Source of the DNA: Celoporthe dispersa
Lineage: Eukaryota > Ascomycota > Sordariomycetes > Diaporthales > Cryphonectriaceae
Length of the DNA stretch: 64,000 nucleotides
Reading direction: 5' to 3'
NCBI GenBank assembly: GCA_016584495.1
Contig: WAID01000014.1
Span: 496,001-560,000 of the forward strand
This document shows positions 1-12,600 of the stretch, in pieces (positions within the stretch are counted from its first letter, which is position 1; each line of letters starts with the position of its first letter). Below the pieces are notes generated by a model. It saw only the letters and a program-made list of their open reading frames with translations, made no database searches and was not told the origin of the DNA. The translations under genes were made by a program, and so were the position numbers.

Positions 1-3000
1 GCCATCGGGCCCACGGGATTCTGACTACCAAGGCTCCGACGACCCAGGCAAGTTGGCCGCCGAGATGCTAGACATCAAGAAAGGCCTATGATTACAGAGG
101 CTGACCTCAAAGTGTGTTCATCCAGGGATGCCCCGTTCTCGGCCTCATCTGCAGCCAGAGATCAGGCCTCACCAGCTCGTCCGACTAGTCGAGCTGGGAA
201 ACGTCACAGAGGAGAACCTCACAGAGGCCCACTATTTCAATCTTCTCTCGCAGTACTATGTTTTCCGCATCGTGAAGGCTGCGCCAAAAGAAAACGATGT
301 TAATGGAAATAGAAATAAGCCGACCTAGGCCAACTGCATACGCCAGCGCCTACCATTAGAATACCGTACTATCCTCAGCATGGTTCAATTTCTGAATCTG
401 CAGGATAGGTATTCTAAGAAGGGAAAGGGAGTTACTATCTTGGAGAAGCAATCGTCCCTGGGTCCAAATGCCCAGAGACAGGTTGCAAAAATACATGAAG
501 AGCTCTCGGGGGAACTCAAAGATAACCGCTTCCATATCGTGCTTGACCAGATCGACTGGACAAAGAAGCCCTTGCTTGAAAAACATAGCAAGGCTAAGCG
601 GCGGAGCGCGGCCAGGAGGCATAGCTCGTATGATAAGGGCAGGACAGCGGAACGCGCTTCTATCACTGCGTACTTCAAGTCGTGCCCGCGTCCGGAACAT
701 GTTCCAAGCGAGCTGTATCGTCAACTGCGGCATCAAGGAAACGAGAGGCAGGCTCAGCAGGGGCCATTTCAAAATGTCCATCCTACGTCGAAGCCCCATG
801 AACGTGATGGCCGAAATTTGGTATGTCTGCAGGACGACCGCCCTCAGACCACCTATGCGCTGTCCGGAAGTACCCCCTTAGAGCCAGATGGTAGCGATTA
901 TGCAGACTCCTCTGATGGAAGCACCGAATCAAGCAGCCTGAACACGTCTCGCACTCCGCCCACAGAACCTTTCTTGTGGACAGACGGTTCCTCCGCAGAC
1001 CGAATTTCCAAAGGCACTCCTATTTCGAGGCCCCATAACAGTGATTATCCAGGTTTGGGTATGGTGGACGACGACATCAAGTCAATTGCAAGCGCTGCGG
1101 ACTGTATTGGCTCAACGGACTCGGGCGAAGGAGGAGCCCTCGGACAGGCTGGCACTAATGATCTTGTGGCAAAATCCACTCAGGCTGATCCGGAGCTCCT
1201 CGAGTCAAAGCCTAGGGAAGACGGGCTGCTATCTCCTTGGATATATTCAGGACAGTCATTCCTGATAATGTGGTCGCCTCTCCAGTTGAGGAGCGTACAA
1301 AAGGCCTCCTAAGGCTGAATGAACACTTGAGGTCTCTTGACCCCGAAGGCAGGTCAACCGCCCCTCCTCTTACTACCTCAAGATACTAATCGGAGATGGC
1401 ATTGTTACAGGGGCAAACTCAGAAGCTGACGAGCCTGGTATCGGGGATGATGAGGATAAGTCGTTACTGAGACTTACCGATCTTCAGGCTACCGGAGAGT
1501 ACTTTGTTAAGAGCCGAGCCTTCGCTCAGCATAAACAACGAGCTAGCCCATTCCTTCACCCCGAACTTGCAAGAAGTCGTAGTCCAGAAAGACACCAAGA
1601 CGTATCTAACCAGCAAGAGAGGCATACAAATGTGCCAAAGACAACGCATTCTGAGCATACCCCTGATCCAGTTAGAGACGGGCGTTCTAATGACGGTCAA
1701 GAAGTACAACAAGACCCGGTCGAACGCAATCCAGACGGCGTTCCACAGGATCCAGCCACAGAGCATGCCCGGGAACAGTCTCCCACTCATACCCAGAGTA
1801 GCGATTTTCATATACCTCGGACAAGAGATCCACTCGCGACTTGGCTTGCGAAATGGTTGACTGACAGCCTGTGGCCGCCCCGAAAAGGCTCTCAAAGGAT
1901 ATGGTATCTGTGCGTGAGTATTTCCCACCACGAGCACGGAAGTGGATTATCAACAGGGCACTTATGCAAAATCATCACAATTTCTAGGGTTGTAATCAAC
2001 ATACCTATATTGATGTCAGGGAGCTGGAACCGGGGGCTATGGAGAGTGAGCGGCAAAAGATAATCAGGAGCGCCGCAGCGATCAGGAGACAAACACACTC
2101 GCCGCAAAGCAGCGCATCTTCTGGCGGCGTACCACTATTGACACCACCTGCGGCTCATCTAGGCCCTAGCCCCTCCACCTCCACGAGGTATGTACCGAAT
2201 CCGAACCGATCTTTTCCAGGAATCCCACCACAAAACGTCAGCTCCAACCCCGGCCTGTCAGCCTCGGGCTCGTCTGGCTCGTCCACAAATCCACCACCAG
2301 AGCCACTATATCTGCTGGTTTGTATCAACGGGAGGGCGTACAAGACCCTAGCGGAACTTCGCCATCTTGAGATCTACAGACCCTTCAACGACGAGCCGCT
2401 CATAAGAGGGATACTCGAGCAGTATGAGCAGGTGAGCAAGGAACGCCATTGGGCAATAGCCACGCTCATCCCAACGCTGCCGGCTGTTCTCGTCAAATAC
2501 CTGCGAGCTTCATGGGAAATCATACCGATATCTGTTCGGAAGCCCTTCTTTTTCCGGGGCTGGCCGTTGGCAACGTCTCTGTCAGAGCGGTGGAATCGGT
2601 GGGCGCCTCATATTAGCTTATGGGCTCCGCTGTATATCATAGATACGGCTGACTTTGTCGAAGTAAGTTGTGCCTGAAGATCTTTCCTGCCCCGAGCCCG
2701 CCAACAGTTTACCATCTGCGTGCTGACATCTGCAGTTTGAGCTTGTTCCCCATCCTGGCGGCAGAGATGCCTATCCTGACTACTTCACACCCGGCTGCTG
2801 GCCACCGCAGAACAACAAGCAGTACGAGTACCGGCCAGTCCCCATGAGGTGTACCAAGACGATGAACCTGTGGCATGCGCGCCAGCCGGGCCACCATCTT
2901 GGGAACTACTGGTACGACATCGTGCCGAAGAAACTGGACGGGCCGCTCCACCGGCTGCCGGAGACCTCAGGGGAAGTCGTGGGCTACGGGGTGCGCATCA

Positions 3001-3188
3001 ATGAGAGGCTTAACGATGTGTTGGTTCTTTGGTGGTCTTTTGTCTTCATCCTGCTCACTGGCCTCTTCGTGCTCGTGTACTCCAAGTGCACGGGCGATAA
3101 CTCTTCAGCGTTCGGACTGGGTGCGTATTTGGTGGCGGCTCTCGCGGTCTATGTGCAGCTGCAGTACGCCTGGTGGAAGAGGACTTGA
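1..3188 (+). CDS. Unrecognised multi-exon protein with C-terminal membrane segments (5' partial)
   Basis: I do not recognise this family. Open frames chain into exons at about 2-84 (junction unclear), 128-296, 404-1165, 1216-1903, 2020-2662 and 2736-3188, ending in TGA. The best introns are 2663-2735 (gtaagt donor, TGCTGAC branch), 1904-2019 and 1166-1215; the donors at 297 and near 84 are weak. The middle is polar and rich in Ser, Pro and acidic residues, so probably disordered. The conserved-looking part is the C-terminal ~250 residues: a globular stretch beginning LLVCINGRAYKTLAELRHLE, motifs ELVPHPGG and PDYFTPGCWPPQNNKQYEYR, then two hydrophobic segments (LVLWWSFVFILLTGLFVLVY and a second ending AVYVQLQ) that suggest a membrane anchor close to the C-terminus. 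The frame changes near 1352 inside the fourth exon; one missing G would restore it. The gene starts left of the window. It could be an expressed membrane protein or a decaying copy. Confidence 0.5.
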
Positions 3189-3494
3189 GGCGGATACTGT
3201 GAGATGTTGAGATGTGAGCAAGGAAAAGGAAGCAAGGCGCGTGCCTCTGTGGGCTCTGCAGTGGGCCGTGTAAGTTCAGTAGTACAATACATTTCGGGAG
3301 TGAAGGGTTAGGGTACTGTAACAAATGACCGTCCTCGCTCCTGCCGTTTCTTCTGCTCCGTCCTCGGCGCCGCTCCGAAGTGATTCTCCGCCCGGAGTCA
3401 CAAACTGCAATTTGAAGCGAAGAAGAAGAAGCAGCAAAAGACGCGCTCGTTTCACGTCGTACCTGGTATTCTCGCACAAGACACACAAGACAAG
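3189..3494. other. Intergenic: 3' end of left-edge gene and PRO3 promoter
   Basis: The stretch between two same-strand genes. I see no ORF with coding character and no clear regulatory motif. Confidence 0.5.
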
Positions 3495-3620
3495 ATGGCG
3501 CCCGATCTCTCGTCCCAGAACATCTGCTTCATCGGTACGTCGAAAATGTCCCCAGCCAGGCGGGACCGAGCAAAGAAATGCTTGCTTGTCCACCAGAGCA
3601 GACAGAGCCTTTCCGCCCGC

Positions 3621-3661
<41 letters not shown>

Positions 3662-4729
3662 GACATGCACATAGGCTGACACCTGACCAGGAGGCGGCAA
3701 CATGGCGGCAGCCATCATCTCGGGCCTGGTCTCCACGTCCTTCTCGTCCGCCAAGTCCCAGATCCACGTCTCCGAGCCCTGGGACGTGAACCGCAACAAG
3801 ATGGCCGCGCTCGGCGTCCGCACCACCTCCTCCAACGCCGAGGCCGCCGCGGGCGCCAGCATCCTCATCCTGGCCGTGAAGCCGCAGGTCGCCAAGGACG
3901 TGTGCCAGGAGCTCGCGGGCGTGTGGTCCGGCGCACCCTCGGGGGACGAGGCCGCCGGCGAGCCGCAGGCCAAGAGGGCCAGGGTCGAGGGCCAGGGCAG
4001 CCTGCCCCTGGTCGTGAGCATCGCGGCTGGCGTCACCGCCGAGAGCCTGCGCAGGTGGTGCACCACCTCGGACGGCCGGGCGCCTCCCGTGGTCAGGGTG
4101 ATGCCCAACACGCCTGCGCTGCTGGGCGAGGGCGCCTCGGGCCTCTTTGCCGGGGACGAGGTCAGTCCCGAGCAGAAGGAACAGGTCACGGCGCTGCTGG
4201 GCAGTGTGAGCAAGGCGACCGAGTGGGTCGACAAGGAGGAGCTGCTGGACGTTGTCACTGGTCTGTCTGGTACGTGTGCCCACCCCTGCCCCTCGGCACT
4301 TTTTCGTACTGGTGTCATTGCAGCTACTTTCATCATTCTCATGTTTCTCTCTCGTCTTCTCCTCACGAGGTTCCTGAGTCTACTGTTCTGTATTGCCGTC
4401 AACTCACATCAGGGATAGGTTCCGGCCCCGCCTACTTCTTCGCCATGGTAGAGCACCTCATCACCGCCGCAACCAAGCTCGGCCTGTCAGAGGAACAGGC
4501 CACCCGCCTGGCCAAGCAGACGTGTCTTGGCGCAGGCAAGATGCTCGTCGAGGCAGATTCCGAGACCACGCCGTCGCAGCTGCGCAAGAACGTCACGAGC
4601 CCCAAGGGCACGACCGAGGCTGCGCTCAAGAGCTTCGAGGCGTCTGGGTTCGAGGCGATCGTGGACAAGGCTGTCAAGGCTGCTACGGAGAGGGGCGAGG
4701 AGCTCGGCAGAACTCTGGGGGAGATGTGA
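3495..4729 (+). CDS. PRO3: Pyrroline-5-carboxylate reductase, last step of proline synthesis
   Basis: Catalyses NAD(P)H-dependent reduction of pyrroline-5-carboxylate to proline. Three exons (3495-3534, 3691-4269, 4413-4729) give an intact 311-residue protein, the usual family length. The first intron splits the Rossmann motif: joining the exons restores CFIGGGNMAAAIISGL at residues 11-26, which fixes both start and junction. The dinucleotide-binding half continues through ILILAVKPQVAKDV and the active-site region RVMPNTPALLGEGA. After the second intron the all-alpha dimerisation half contains the family signature GIGSGPAYFFAMVEHL and the conserved KNVTSPKGTTEAAL. A ~25-residue Gly/Ala/Glu-rich insert sits around residues 88-112. 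Intron 1 contains a (TC)16 tract. This is one of the seven multi-exon genes here without a frameshift. Identification is firm. Confidence 0.95.
3625..3656 (+). repeat. (TC)16 microsatellite in PRO3 intron 1
   Basis: A perfect dinucleotide run of 32 bases, about 35 nt upstream of the 3' splice site. It may act as an extended polypyrimidine tract and is a likely length polymorphism. Confidence 0.9.
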
Positions 4730-5302
4730 GCAGGCGGGTGACGAGAGACGGTGAAAAATTTAAGACGACACCGTACGTCAACCCGGACGAGATGGCGTCC
4801 TTCATCTGGCCTAAGATCTGGGGCTGAAGCAAGCCAAAAAAAAAAAAAGAAAGAAAAGGAGTGACCAGTCAAATTGCGTGCACGGTCAGGAAGTGAACCT
4901 TGATCATGTCCAAGTGGAAACATGTAGAAGACTCGGTTTGATACCAGGGCCCACCCCCCAACGCGCCTAAGCTGTGATGATGGTACAGAAAACTACTCAC
5001 CAAACTCCCCGAAATTGTTATAATACAACAAGACCACGACTGCGCCCACTACTTCTCATGCGCAAAAATTGTCCTTTCTTTTGCTTTTCCACTGTAGTAA
5101 AACCCACTCAATCCTTCCACAACAACTGGAACGTATCAGGGCCCCTATCCGGGAGGGTGGGGATATAGAGACAGTGCTTGGAAGTCGAATCTGCTTTGTT
5201 GATGCAGGTGGTCTTTTGCTATACGAGACTATTGGTCTCGATCAAGCTCGTTGGGCGCCAAGTCGCCAACTCTGGTCCCATCTGGGACACCTAGCGCAGC
5301 CT
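4730..5302. other. Intergenic between convergent PRO3 and VCX1
   Basis: Holds the two 3' ends. There is an A-rich run near 4836-4855, just after PRO3. No gene seen. Confidence 0.5.
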
Positions 5303-6960
5303 CTAGAGCGAGAGGAGCGGGCCTACCACGTCACGGTCGAGCGCGTCGCTGGGAGTAGCATAGAACGCGACAGCGATGATGACGTAGAGGCCGAACAGCA
5401 TGGCTCCCTCGAGGTAGTTCGACCTGCCGTCCTGGAGCACGTATGTGACCACCAGCACGGAGATGAAGAAGGCGACGGTCTCGAAGGTCTCGAACTGGAG
5501 GTCCATCTCTTTACCCATAGCCCAGCCCAGAAGTACGAGGAAAGGTGTGACGAGCAGAGCGATCTGGATGCTGGATCCAACCGCGACTCCCATGGCCTGT
5601 TTATTTTTGTATATGAGTAAGAGCCTCTAGTTTGGGGGGGGGGGGAGATGAGTCGGTGCATGCCGGGGGGAGAAGATACTCACGAGGTCCATCTTGTCCC
5701 TGATGGCAACGACACAGGCCGTGACATGTTCCGCCGCGTTACCCACAATGGGGATCAAGATCAAGCCAATGAAATTCTTGCTAATCTTTCCAGTGGCGAC
5801 AATATCGTCAATGCTGTCGACAAGGTAGTCCGCGCAGAAGGAAATGATAAGTGTCACGCCGATGAGGACCGCGGCGGCCGACCATGCGCTCATGGAGGCT
5901 TCCTCTGGCTCCTCCTCGCCTCCCTGCGCGTCCGATTCCTGGCCCGCCTCGGGGTTGAACAGGTTCTTGTGCGTCCGGAGCTGGAAGTAGAGGTAGAGCA
6001 CGTAGAGGAGGAGCAGGATGATAGCCGTCCCACGCGAGAGGATCAGGACGCTCTCAGTCGCAGCTTCTGGGTTCTTTCCCCTCTCAATGACCATGGCGAG
6101 GGTGGCGGGAATCACCATAGATGCTGCCGACAGCGCCATCAGGGGAGCAGGCGGTCTGCGCCGTGCCAGAAGCAAACTGCTGTTCTGACCCAGAGCCGTT
6201 GCCACCTCTCATGTTGTTGAAGATTCCGCCTAGGAAGAAGCACATGCCCATCACGAGGAGCAGGTTGGACAGGATGGAGCCCAGCATAGACGACTTCACG
6301 ACTTCGATCTGGTCGTTCTGCAGAGCAATGATGCTCACCTATCACCCGACGTGTCAGCCCTCCCCACGCCACACGATAGCGGGTGGATGGTGCCACTTAC
6401 AATCAGCTCGACGGCATTGCCAAAGGTGGCATTGAGCAGGCCACCAAGGGTCTCACCAAGCCTGACCGAGATTTCTTCGGTCGCGAAGGAGAGGATGGAG
6501 GCGAGAGGGATGATGGCGAAGAAGTTGAGAGTAAACACAGCCGTGGAGCCCCACCCGAGAGCGCCGGCGACGAGACCAAGTGGCACAAAGACGAGGAGGA
6601 CGTTCACATAATCTGACGAGCCATGAGCGCATGCAATCACCCGGGGAGGAGAGGCCGGCTCGTGCGGGCAAGACCTCACTCGGGGCGGACACGGGACAAC
6701 ATACTGCTGAGGAGAGTGATCTTGAAGACGTTGAAGCAGTGCACCGGCCACTTGACAAAAGGGTTGGGGTGGTCCAGCCCGGGGGTCTTCTTTGGGTCGA
6801 GGAAGACCTGTCGCCAGAAGCCCTTGCGGCTGTCGTGGTTGTTGTTGGCGCCGGCGCCGTTCGCGAGAAGAGGTGTGCCCTCGTGGGCGGTACGGGATGA
6901 GCCCTCGCCGGTATTGGAGTTGCCGTTCGGCCTGGAGCCAGCTATCGGATTGGTACCCAT
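5303..6960 (-). CDS. VCX1: Vacuolar-type Ca2+/H+ exchanger (CAX family)
   Basis: A multi-pass antiporter expected in the vacuolar membrane, using the proton gradient to load Ca2+. Exons on the minus strand are 6960-6693, 6612-6401, 6338-5684 and 5596-5303, about 475 residues. Both CAX repeat motifs are visible: c-1 LNATFGNAVELIVSIIALQ, restored across the 62-nt intron 6339-6400, and c-2 VGNAAEHVTACVVAIRDKMD, ending at an exon border. The next exon begins AMGVAVGSSIQIALL, the conserved continuation. Start is the ATG of MGTNPIAGSRPNGN; the first ~45 residues are polar and cytosolic-looking. An acidic linker (EAGQESDAQGGEEEPEEA) joins the two halves, as in this family. One extra base in the run at 6142-6145 shifts the frame inside exon 3; both sides are strongly conserved, so this looks like a sequence error. 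Confidence 0.9.
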
Positions 6961-8981
6961 TCTCTTGACTGCACTCTTGAAGGAGACGTTGACTGTATTG
7001 CAACAAAGCGCATGGCTCTCGATTAGCGCTTCTGGGCTTTAACCAACCACCAGGTACCGGATAGCCCGAGAGGGAGCTGACGGCTGGGCCTGGACGAGGA
7101 GCGTCGAGCTGCGCTGGACGGCGTGGATGGGGAGGACAGCAAGGTCGGGCATGGACACAGATATGGTTGGGCGGCAGTGGTGAGATCGGCAGATGAGGGG
7201 GGGGGGGGGAGGGCGGAGGAGATGGAGCACTTAAGAGGAGGAGAAGAGTGATGAGTGAATATGCTTGGCCTGTGAAACAAGCACGACGGGTAGTGTGGGA
7301 GGCTGTGCAGATGTGGGAGGATGCCGTTCGGGCGGGCTGGTCTTGCTAGGCCACTCACTGTAACCCATATTCACAGGCAGACGGCGGACTCTTCTCGGGT
7401 CGTCGCTGCAGTGGTGATAAGGGGGTTTCGTCTGGTCTAGGCAGACTGCTAAGGCAAGGTAGGCAGATTTGATGCCAAGGCTCTACGACGGCTGGGCAGA
7501 GGCAGTACCAGGTCTCGGCAGGCGTTCCCAGGTCCGGCGGAAGAGCTCGCAGGGTGGCCGAGATGGTGCCGTGAGAAAAAAAATACCAGGAGCAACACCT
7601 GTCTCCAAAAGGGCTCGAAAGTGTGCTGTGGGTAATAAGAGACGAGTTATGCCTAAAGCGTTGGTGCTAGCTCTCTCGCAGCGAATGGGTGAGCCGGTAC
7701 AGATTCTAAGTTGTCGATGACGGCTTGGTTGGGCTTGGCCCGCCGGGGCTGTGGCTGGAACCAGGCGGGTGGAACTGCGTGGTCGAGCTCGGAGATTTCT
7801 GGTGTTGCTCAAGGGTCCTGGGTGGCCCGGAGCAATGACGACAAAGCTGTCAGAGCAGTGTTGCGCGCACGGGACAACAGGGGACGAGGATGACGGGAGG
7901 GATGATCGACTTGAGATGAGCCTCGATGGTGTGGACTGCCTGGTCACGAGGGGCTGACAACAAGATTTATCGAGAACGTGGTTGAGGGTGGCGGTGGTTG
8001 CTTGGAAGTGGAGCGTGTGTGGTTATACCGTACGGTGATGTCGAAAAAGGACAGAGGAGAGAAGAGAGGGAGAAAAAAAAAAGAGAGGAGAGAGAGAGAG
8101 AGAGAGAAGCAGGACAGAGCTCACCTTGAAGATATCAAGTTCAGACGAGATCAATTATTGTACACCCACACACACACATACACCTAGACAAGGGTAAGCT
8201 TTGGCGACCCCTGCCCTGCAACGACAGCTCACCGACGTACCCGTCGTTCTGCAGAGCTTCCACCGTAGGCTGAGAGGTCGACAGATCGGGCGACTGGCGA
8301 GCCCTTCCACGTCACCGTGTCTGAAGCTTAAAACAGGAGGAAGAGGAAGAAGAGGTCCTGTCACTCCATGGAAATACGGTTCCCACCACGACACTGCGTG
8401 TTTTTTAGCGACCAAGAAGCACGCGTGGCCCGCCAGCCACTACGTCAGACTGGCCAGTGGACAGAATTAGGACAGCCAGCTCCTTGTTGTCGAAGCTGCA
8501 GTCTGCTGGGGGCCAAGGAGCTTGCCATGGCACTGTGGTTACTGAGTAAGTACTAGGGATGTCATTAGAGTTTGGTCCTCCCCACACTCCCACCTGCAAT
8601 CTTGCGCTCGGCACCGCGGGCGGCCTCAGCGGCTTATCGCACCTGATGGCTTATCGATAAAGCACTTCGCGTCGCGGCAGACGGAGACGTGAGACGTGAG
8701 GCGTTGATCCCTGAGCCCTGCCCACAGAGGGTCCCCGAGACGGGTCTCGCCGGTGCACTCTTCGACAGCAACAACGAACTGACCGGCACGACCTCGCTGC
8801 AGGTCTGAGCTGAGCCGCCGCAGCCTATGGACGCCACGGACGACGACAACCGCGATCCGCCGGTGCCATGAGCTGGGCCACGGCGCCCACCACGCCGCGC
8901 ATGACATTGGGGAGGGTGCCAGACGGAGACACGACAGCACATCTTTGACGCAGCCCCGCTGAACCGAGCAGTCCCGAGGCG
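6961..8981. other. Shared upstream region of VCX1 and STN1
   Basis: About 2 kb between divergent genes. It contains a run of about 12 G just after 7198, an (AG)9 run at 8089-8106 and a short CA repeat near 8163. ORFs here have no coding character. No gene seen. Confidence 0.5.
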
Positions 8982-9691
8982 ATGGCCGCAAAGACGAGCA
9001 GGAAGTCGGCCGAGAGGCGGGAGGACATCGAGCACAGAGACGGTCTCCCGTTCTACCCCCAGTACTGCTTCCGGCTCTCTCCGACCATCAACACCTACTG
9101 TCATCTCCGAGCCCGCGACATCGACGCGCTCACGATACATTCGGGCTTTCAGGGTATGTATTCTACGCATGGTCCCTACCCAGGCGGCGCCAGAGAGCTC
9201 ACGTATCTACAGGGCAGAATGTCTTCTTCCATCTCAACCACCCAGTTCAGTGGGTCCGTATCGCAGGCATGGTTGTCGCCATTGATGATCATCTTGGACG
9301 CCGGAGCTACACCGTCGACGACAGCAGCGGCGTGTGTATCGATTGCGTCGTCGGCATCCCCAAGCCTGACGCTACCGGCAAGCTTGATACGGCGCCTGCT
9401 CGGCCTGAGCAATCGAAAACCTCTACGGCCACGACCGACACGACACCCAAGGTCGCTGTCCCGACGGACGTCGACGTCGGCACGATCATCGACGTCAAGG
9501 GTGGTCTGGCGCTCTTCAGGGGCTGCAAGCAGGTCAAGGTGCTGAAGGTGGCCATCCTACGCTCGACGGAGCAGGAAGTGGCTTTCTGGGAGAAGACCAA
9601 GCAGTTCCGGGAGGACGTGCTGGAAACGACGTGGGAGCTCACCGAGAAGGAGGTGAGAAGGTGTCGCAGGGACGAGGAGAGGCGGAGATAG
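8982..9691 (+). CDS. STN1: Telomere-capping OB-fold protein Stn1
   Basis: Stn1 is the second subunit of the CST (Ctc1/Cdc13-Stn1-Ten1) complex, which binds telomeric single-stranded DNA and controls fill-in synthesis. Two exons (8982-9153, 9213-9691) encode an intact 216-residue protein. The N-terminal block FYPQYCFRLSPTINTYC and, across the 59-nt intron, QNVFFHLNHPVQWVRIAGMV followed by DDHLGRRSYTVDDSSGVCID are the classic Stn1 OB-fold signature. A Pro/Thr/Ser-rich loop (about residues 125-150) interrupts the domain before VDVGTIIDVKGGLALFRGCK, and the protein ends in a charged helix (LTEKEVRRCRRDEERRR). There is no C-terminal winged-helix pair, a form common among filamentous fungal Stn1 proteins. 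No frameshift. Confidence 0.88.
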
Positions 9692-12600
9692 GCGGGCTGG
9701 CTCCCCAGAGCGAACACGCAGGAGACTGCTCCTGGGGAAACAACGTCTTGTACAGCAACGACCATGGTGCAGTGCGCCATCAACGCTGGAGAGGCTAGGC
9801 CATGTCGATGCCACCTGGTCATCCAAGGATGCAACGAATAGGGCCGCCTGAGCAACGCTACAAACGCCCCCCTCCCTCCCCCCTCCCCCAAAATGAAATC
9901 CCGCCGACCAGCCGAGCATCTCATACCCTCGCGCGAGGCAGTCATCCTCTGCTGAGATGCAGTGCAGCTCTGTTCTGGCTCATGCGCGAGGACGGGACGG
10001 CTCAAGGACACTGCCAGCGTGAAAATAGGCGGGGCAGCATTTCCTCTGGTCAACACGGCACGACCAAAAGCGCCTCTTCGGTTTTCACCCACTTATGAGT
10101 GGGCATCCGTCGCCTCTTGAACTACAACTCTTTGTTTAGAATGTCTAGGCTGCGGTCTGGACCGATTCAGGGTCTGGCCGCATGTACTCTGGTCAAGGGA
10201 GGACGACTCCTAGCAGCGGCCGCAGCTCTAGAGACGTGGTCTGCATGCCCATCACCCCACGCACTGAAGGCCTGCTACCATGGGTGTGAAGGTAACCGGG
10301 CGACTTTACTTCTGGGCTGGTAGAGGCCGGCTCACGCGGATAGCTCTGCGTTGCATCATCATGGTGGGCACATCAAAGCCGCTGCAGGTTTGAATAGGGT
10401 CGTCGAGAAGGATAGTCGATCTCTTTGGAGACACGGGAGTCCCCACTCTCCTCCCCGGCTTCGTCCAAAAAAAAAAAAAAAAACGCACAGCGTACTCCTG
10501 AGAGAATAAGGGACGACCTTCCCGGTCGGGGTATCCGATGTCGTACATATAAATACACCTCCCCGTCACGCGAAGGAATCAGTAAGCAAATAGGGCGCCT
10601 CACATGTGTACCCACCGTCCACGACAGCCCGGACGAACTCTTGCGTACCACGCAATATTGGGGGTCCTGGCGTGCACGATCCCTTCCTTTACTTTCCCAG
10701 TTTGGTCGCCTTTCGATCCTCTTTTGGTTTGACGCGAAATCCTCCCTTCATGGAGGCCGTGCCTTCAACAGGTACGACACATGAACTTTGGTACCGCGTC
10801 GGCCGTGATTAGAAACGTCAGCAGTGGTTGGTCCAGTCGAGAGCGGGAAGGGGGAGAAAATAGCATCGGCCCGCTTCTCTCGTTTTGCACGATCGCGGCA
10901 GGCGGCTGTCGTGAAAGGGCAGGGCTGCTGACGTGGTTGCTGTGGAGTGAGGGGAGTGAGTAACCCGAGATAGAGAGGAAACATGCTCACTCATCACCGG
11001 CTGCTTGTCCAGGGAGCCCGCCCTGCTGCATACCCGTGAGCGGTCGGGTTGCATAATGATGAAATAAGGGAAAGGGCCTCTAGACCTGCCTGTACGGAAT
11101 GTCCCGTACATGGAAATCCACCGACATACGCATGGCGAGCGTGAAGGTGATCTGAAGGCGAGTGGCAAGCGAGCGAGCATGGGGGTTCGGTTGGGCGCTG
11201 TGGATGGATGGGGGGGGGCTGTTCCGGCAGGTCTCAGCCGGGGCGGACACCCAGCATCTCTCGATCTGGGTGCTCGTGTTGGCTTGTACGACATAACCAC
11301 GTGGATTGCTCGTGTCTTTTTTTTTTTCCTTCGCCTCTCTTCTCTCTCTGCCGGCATGTTGCAGCGGTCGGTTAGATATGTGCCGTGCTGCGGGATAGCA
11401 CGGCAGCTTTTCTAACCCTTCAGGTCACCCACTACGCAATCTCAGCCCTGTCTTTCTCTCTCTGTGCTTCGGGTGTTGAGTCAGGCGGTAAAGAATCCGA
11501 GTCCGTCCATGGATGCGGGCAGGCTTGTCTATGTGGTGATGACATATCCCAGACAGAGCAATACGAACAGCGCGGACTGTTCCCGCTCATGTGGGATGGC
11601 AATAGGTTAAGCGATGCGAGTGAGATGTGGACAACGATGCAGGTGGTGCGGCCGGGTGGCGGGCTAGAAGTCGTAATAGACCTTCTAGAAGAGTGATGTA
11701 TCGGGAACAATCCCCTCCCCCTCCCCCCCTCCCGGCCCCAGCCAGCGAATGCGGGTTGATGCAGGGGAAGGTCAGCAACATGTGTGGCGGCACCTGAGAT
11801 AGGGTTGTTACATGGCCATCAGATGATAATAATAATCAAAATCTGCTCATGCCATTCCTTCCCGTGTTTTATCTGAGGAGAGATAGATGTGACTTGTAAC
11901 AACAACAGGTATCGGGCTGGAGGGCGGACACAGCTGGGAATGGGTGGTTGCCCCTTTTGTGTAAGTTTGTTGGCAGGTAGATAGTTCAGAGAGAGAGAGA
12001 GAGGGAGGTAGATTACGGAGGACTCATGACAAGAGCACGGGAGATGTAACAGGTATCGAAGATGGAACCAAAAAGGAGAGAAAAGAAAGAGCCAGTGTCC
12101 GTGTCAGTCTGTGCCTGTGTCTGTGTCATCCACTGGTCACACAGTACGAGGTGTGTGACACCTGATATGGTGGGTTTGGATGCTGCAGAGACACGTGTTG
12201 AGCAGGTCAGGAAGCTGCAGGAAGCAAGCACCTGCGGTATTGAACCTTAAAGGAGGGAGCAAGTAAGACAACAGAGTCATGTTGCAGGCAACATCCATAG
12301 TTGCTGACCTCAAAGTTTACTAGATATGCACAAGGGAGATGGAGGAGCACAAGTAGAAGAGAAGAAGAAGAGAAAGGGAAGCCAAGCATAAAAGATGAAA
12401 ATAGAGTGAGAGGTGTAGAGAGGGGAAGGAGGAGGGCACTAAAGGCATGGTCCAGAAAAGAAAGGAGACAATCACGACACTCAATTAATTAATCAGGGCC
12501 GTGTGTATCCCTAAATGACCACAGGGGCATCCTCTTACGGTGTGACCCATCACAAAGTGTAATAGTTGAATGCCAGTACACATACACACACACCTCTCTC

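Noticed and set aside
3276..4402. Two long minus-strand ORFs (335 and 316 codons)
   Set aside because: Antisense shadows of PRO3, with low-complexity RERERE-type stretches coming from the TC repeat.
7483..7947. 154-codon minus-strand ORF upstream of VCX1
   Set aside because: Arg/Ser/Pro-rich translation typical of non-coding GC-rich DNA; no homology recognised.
9307..10092. 261-codon minus-strand ORF
   Set aside because: Overlaps STN1 in antisense and continues into non-coding DNA; no domain and no conserved composition.
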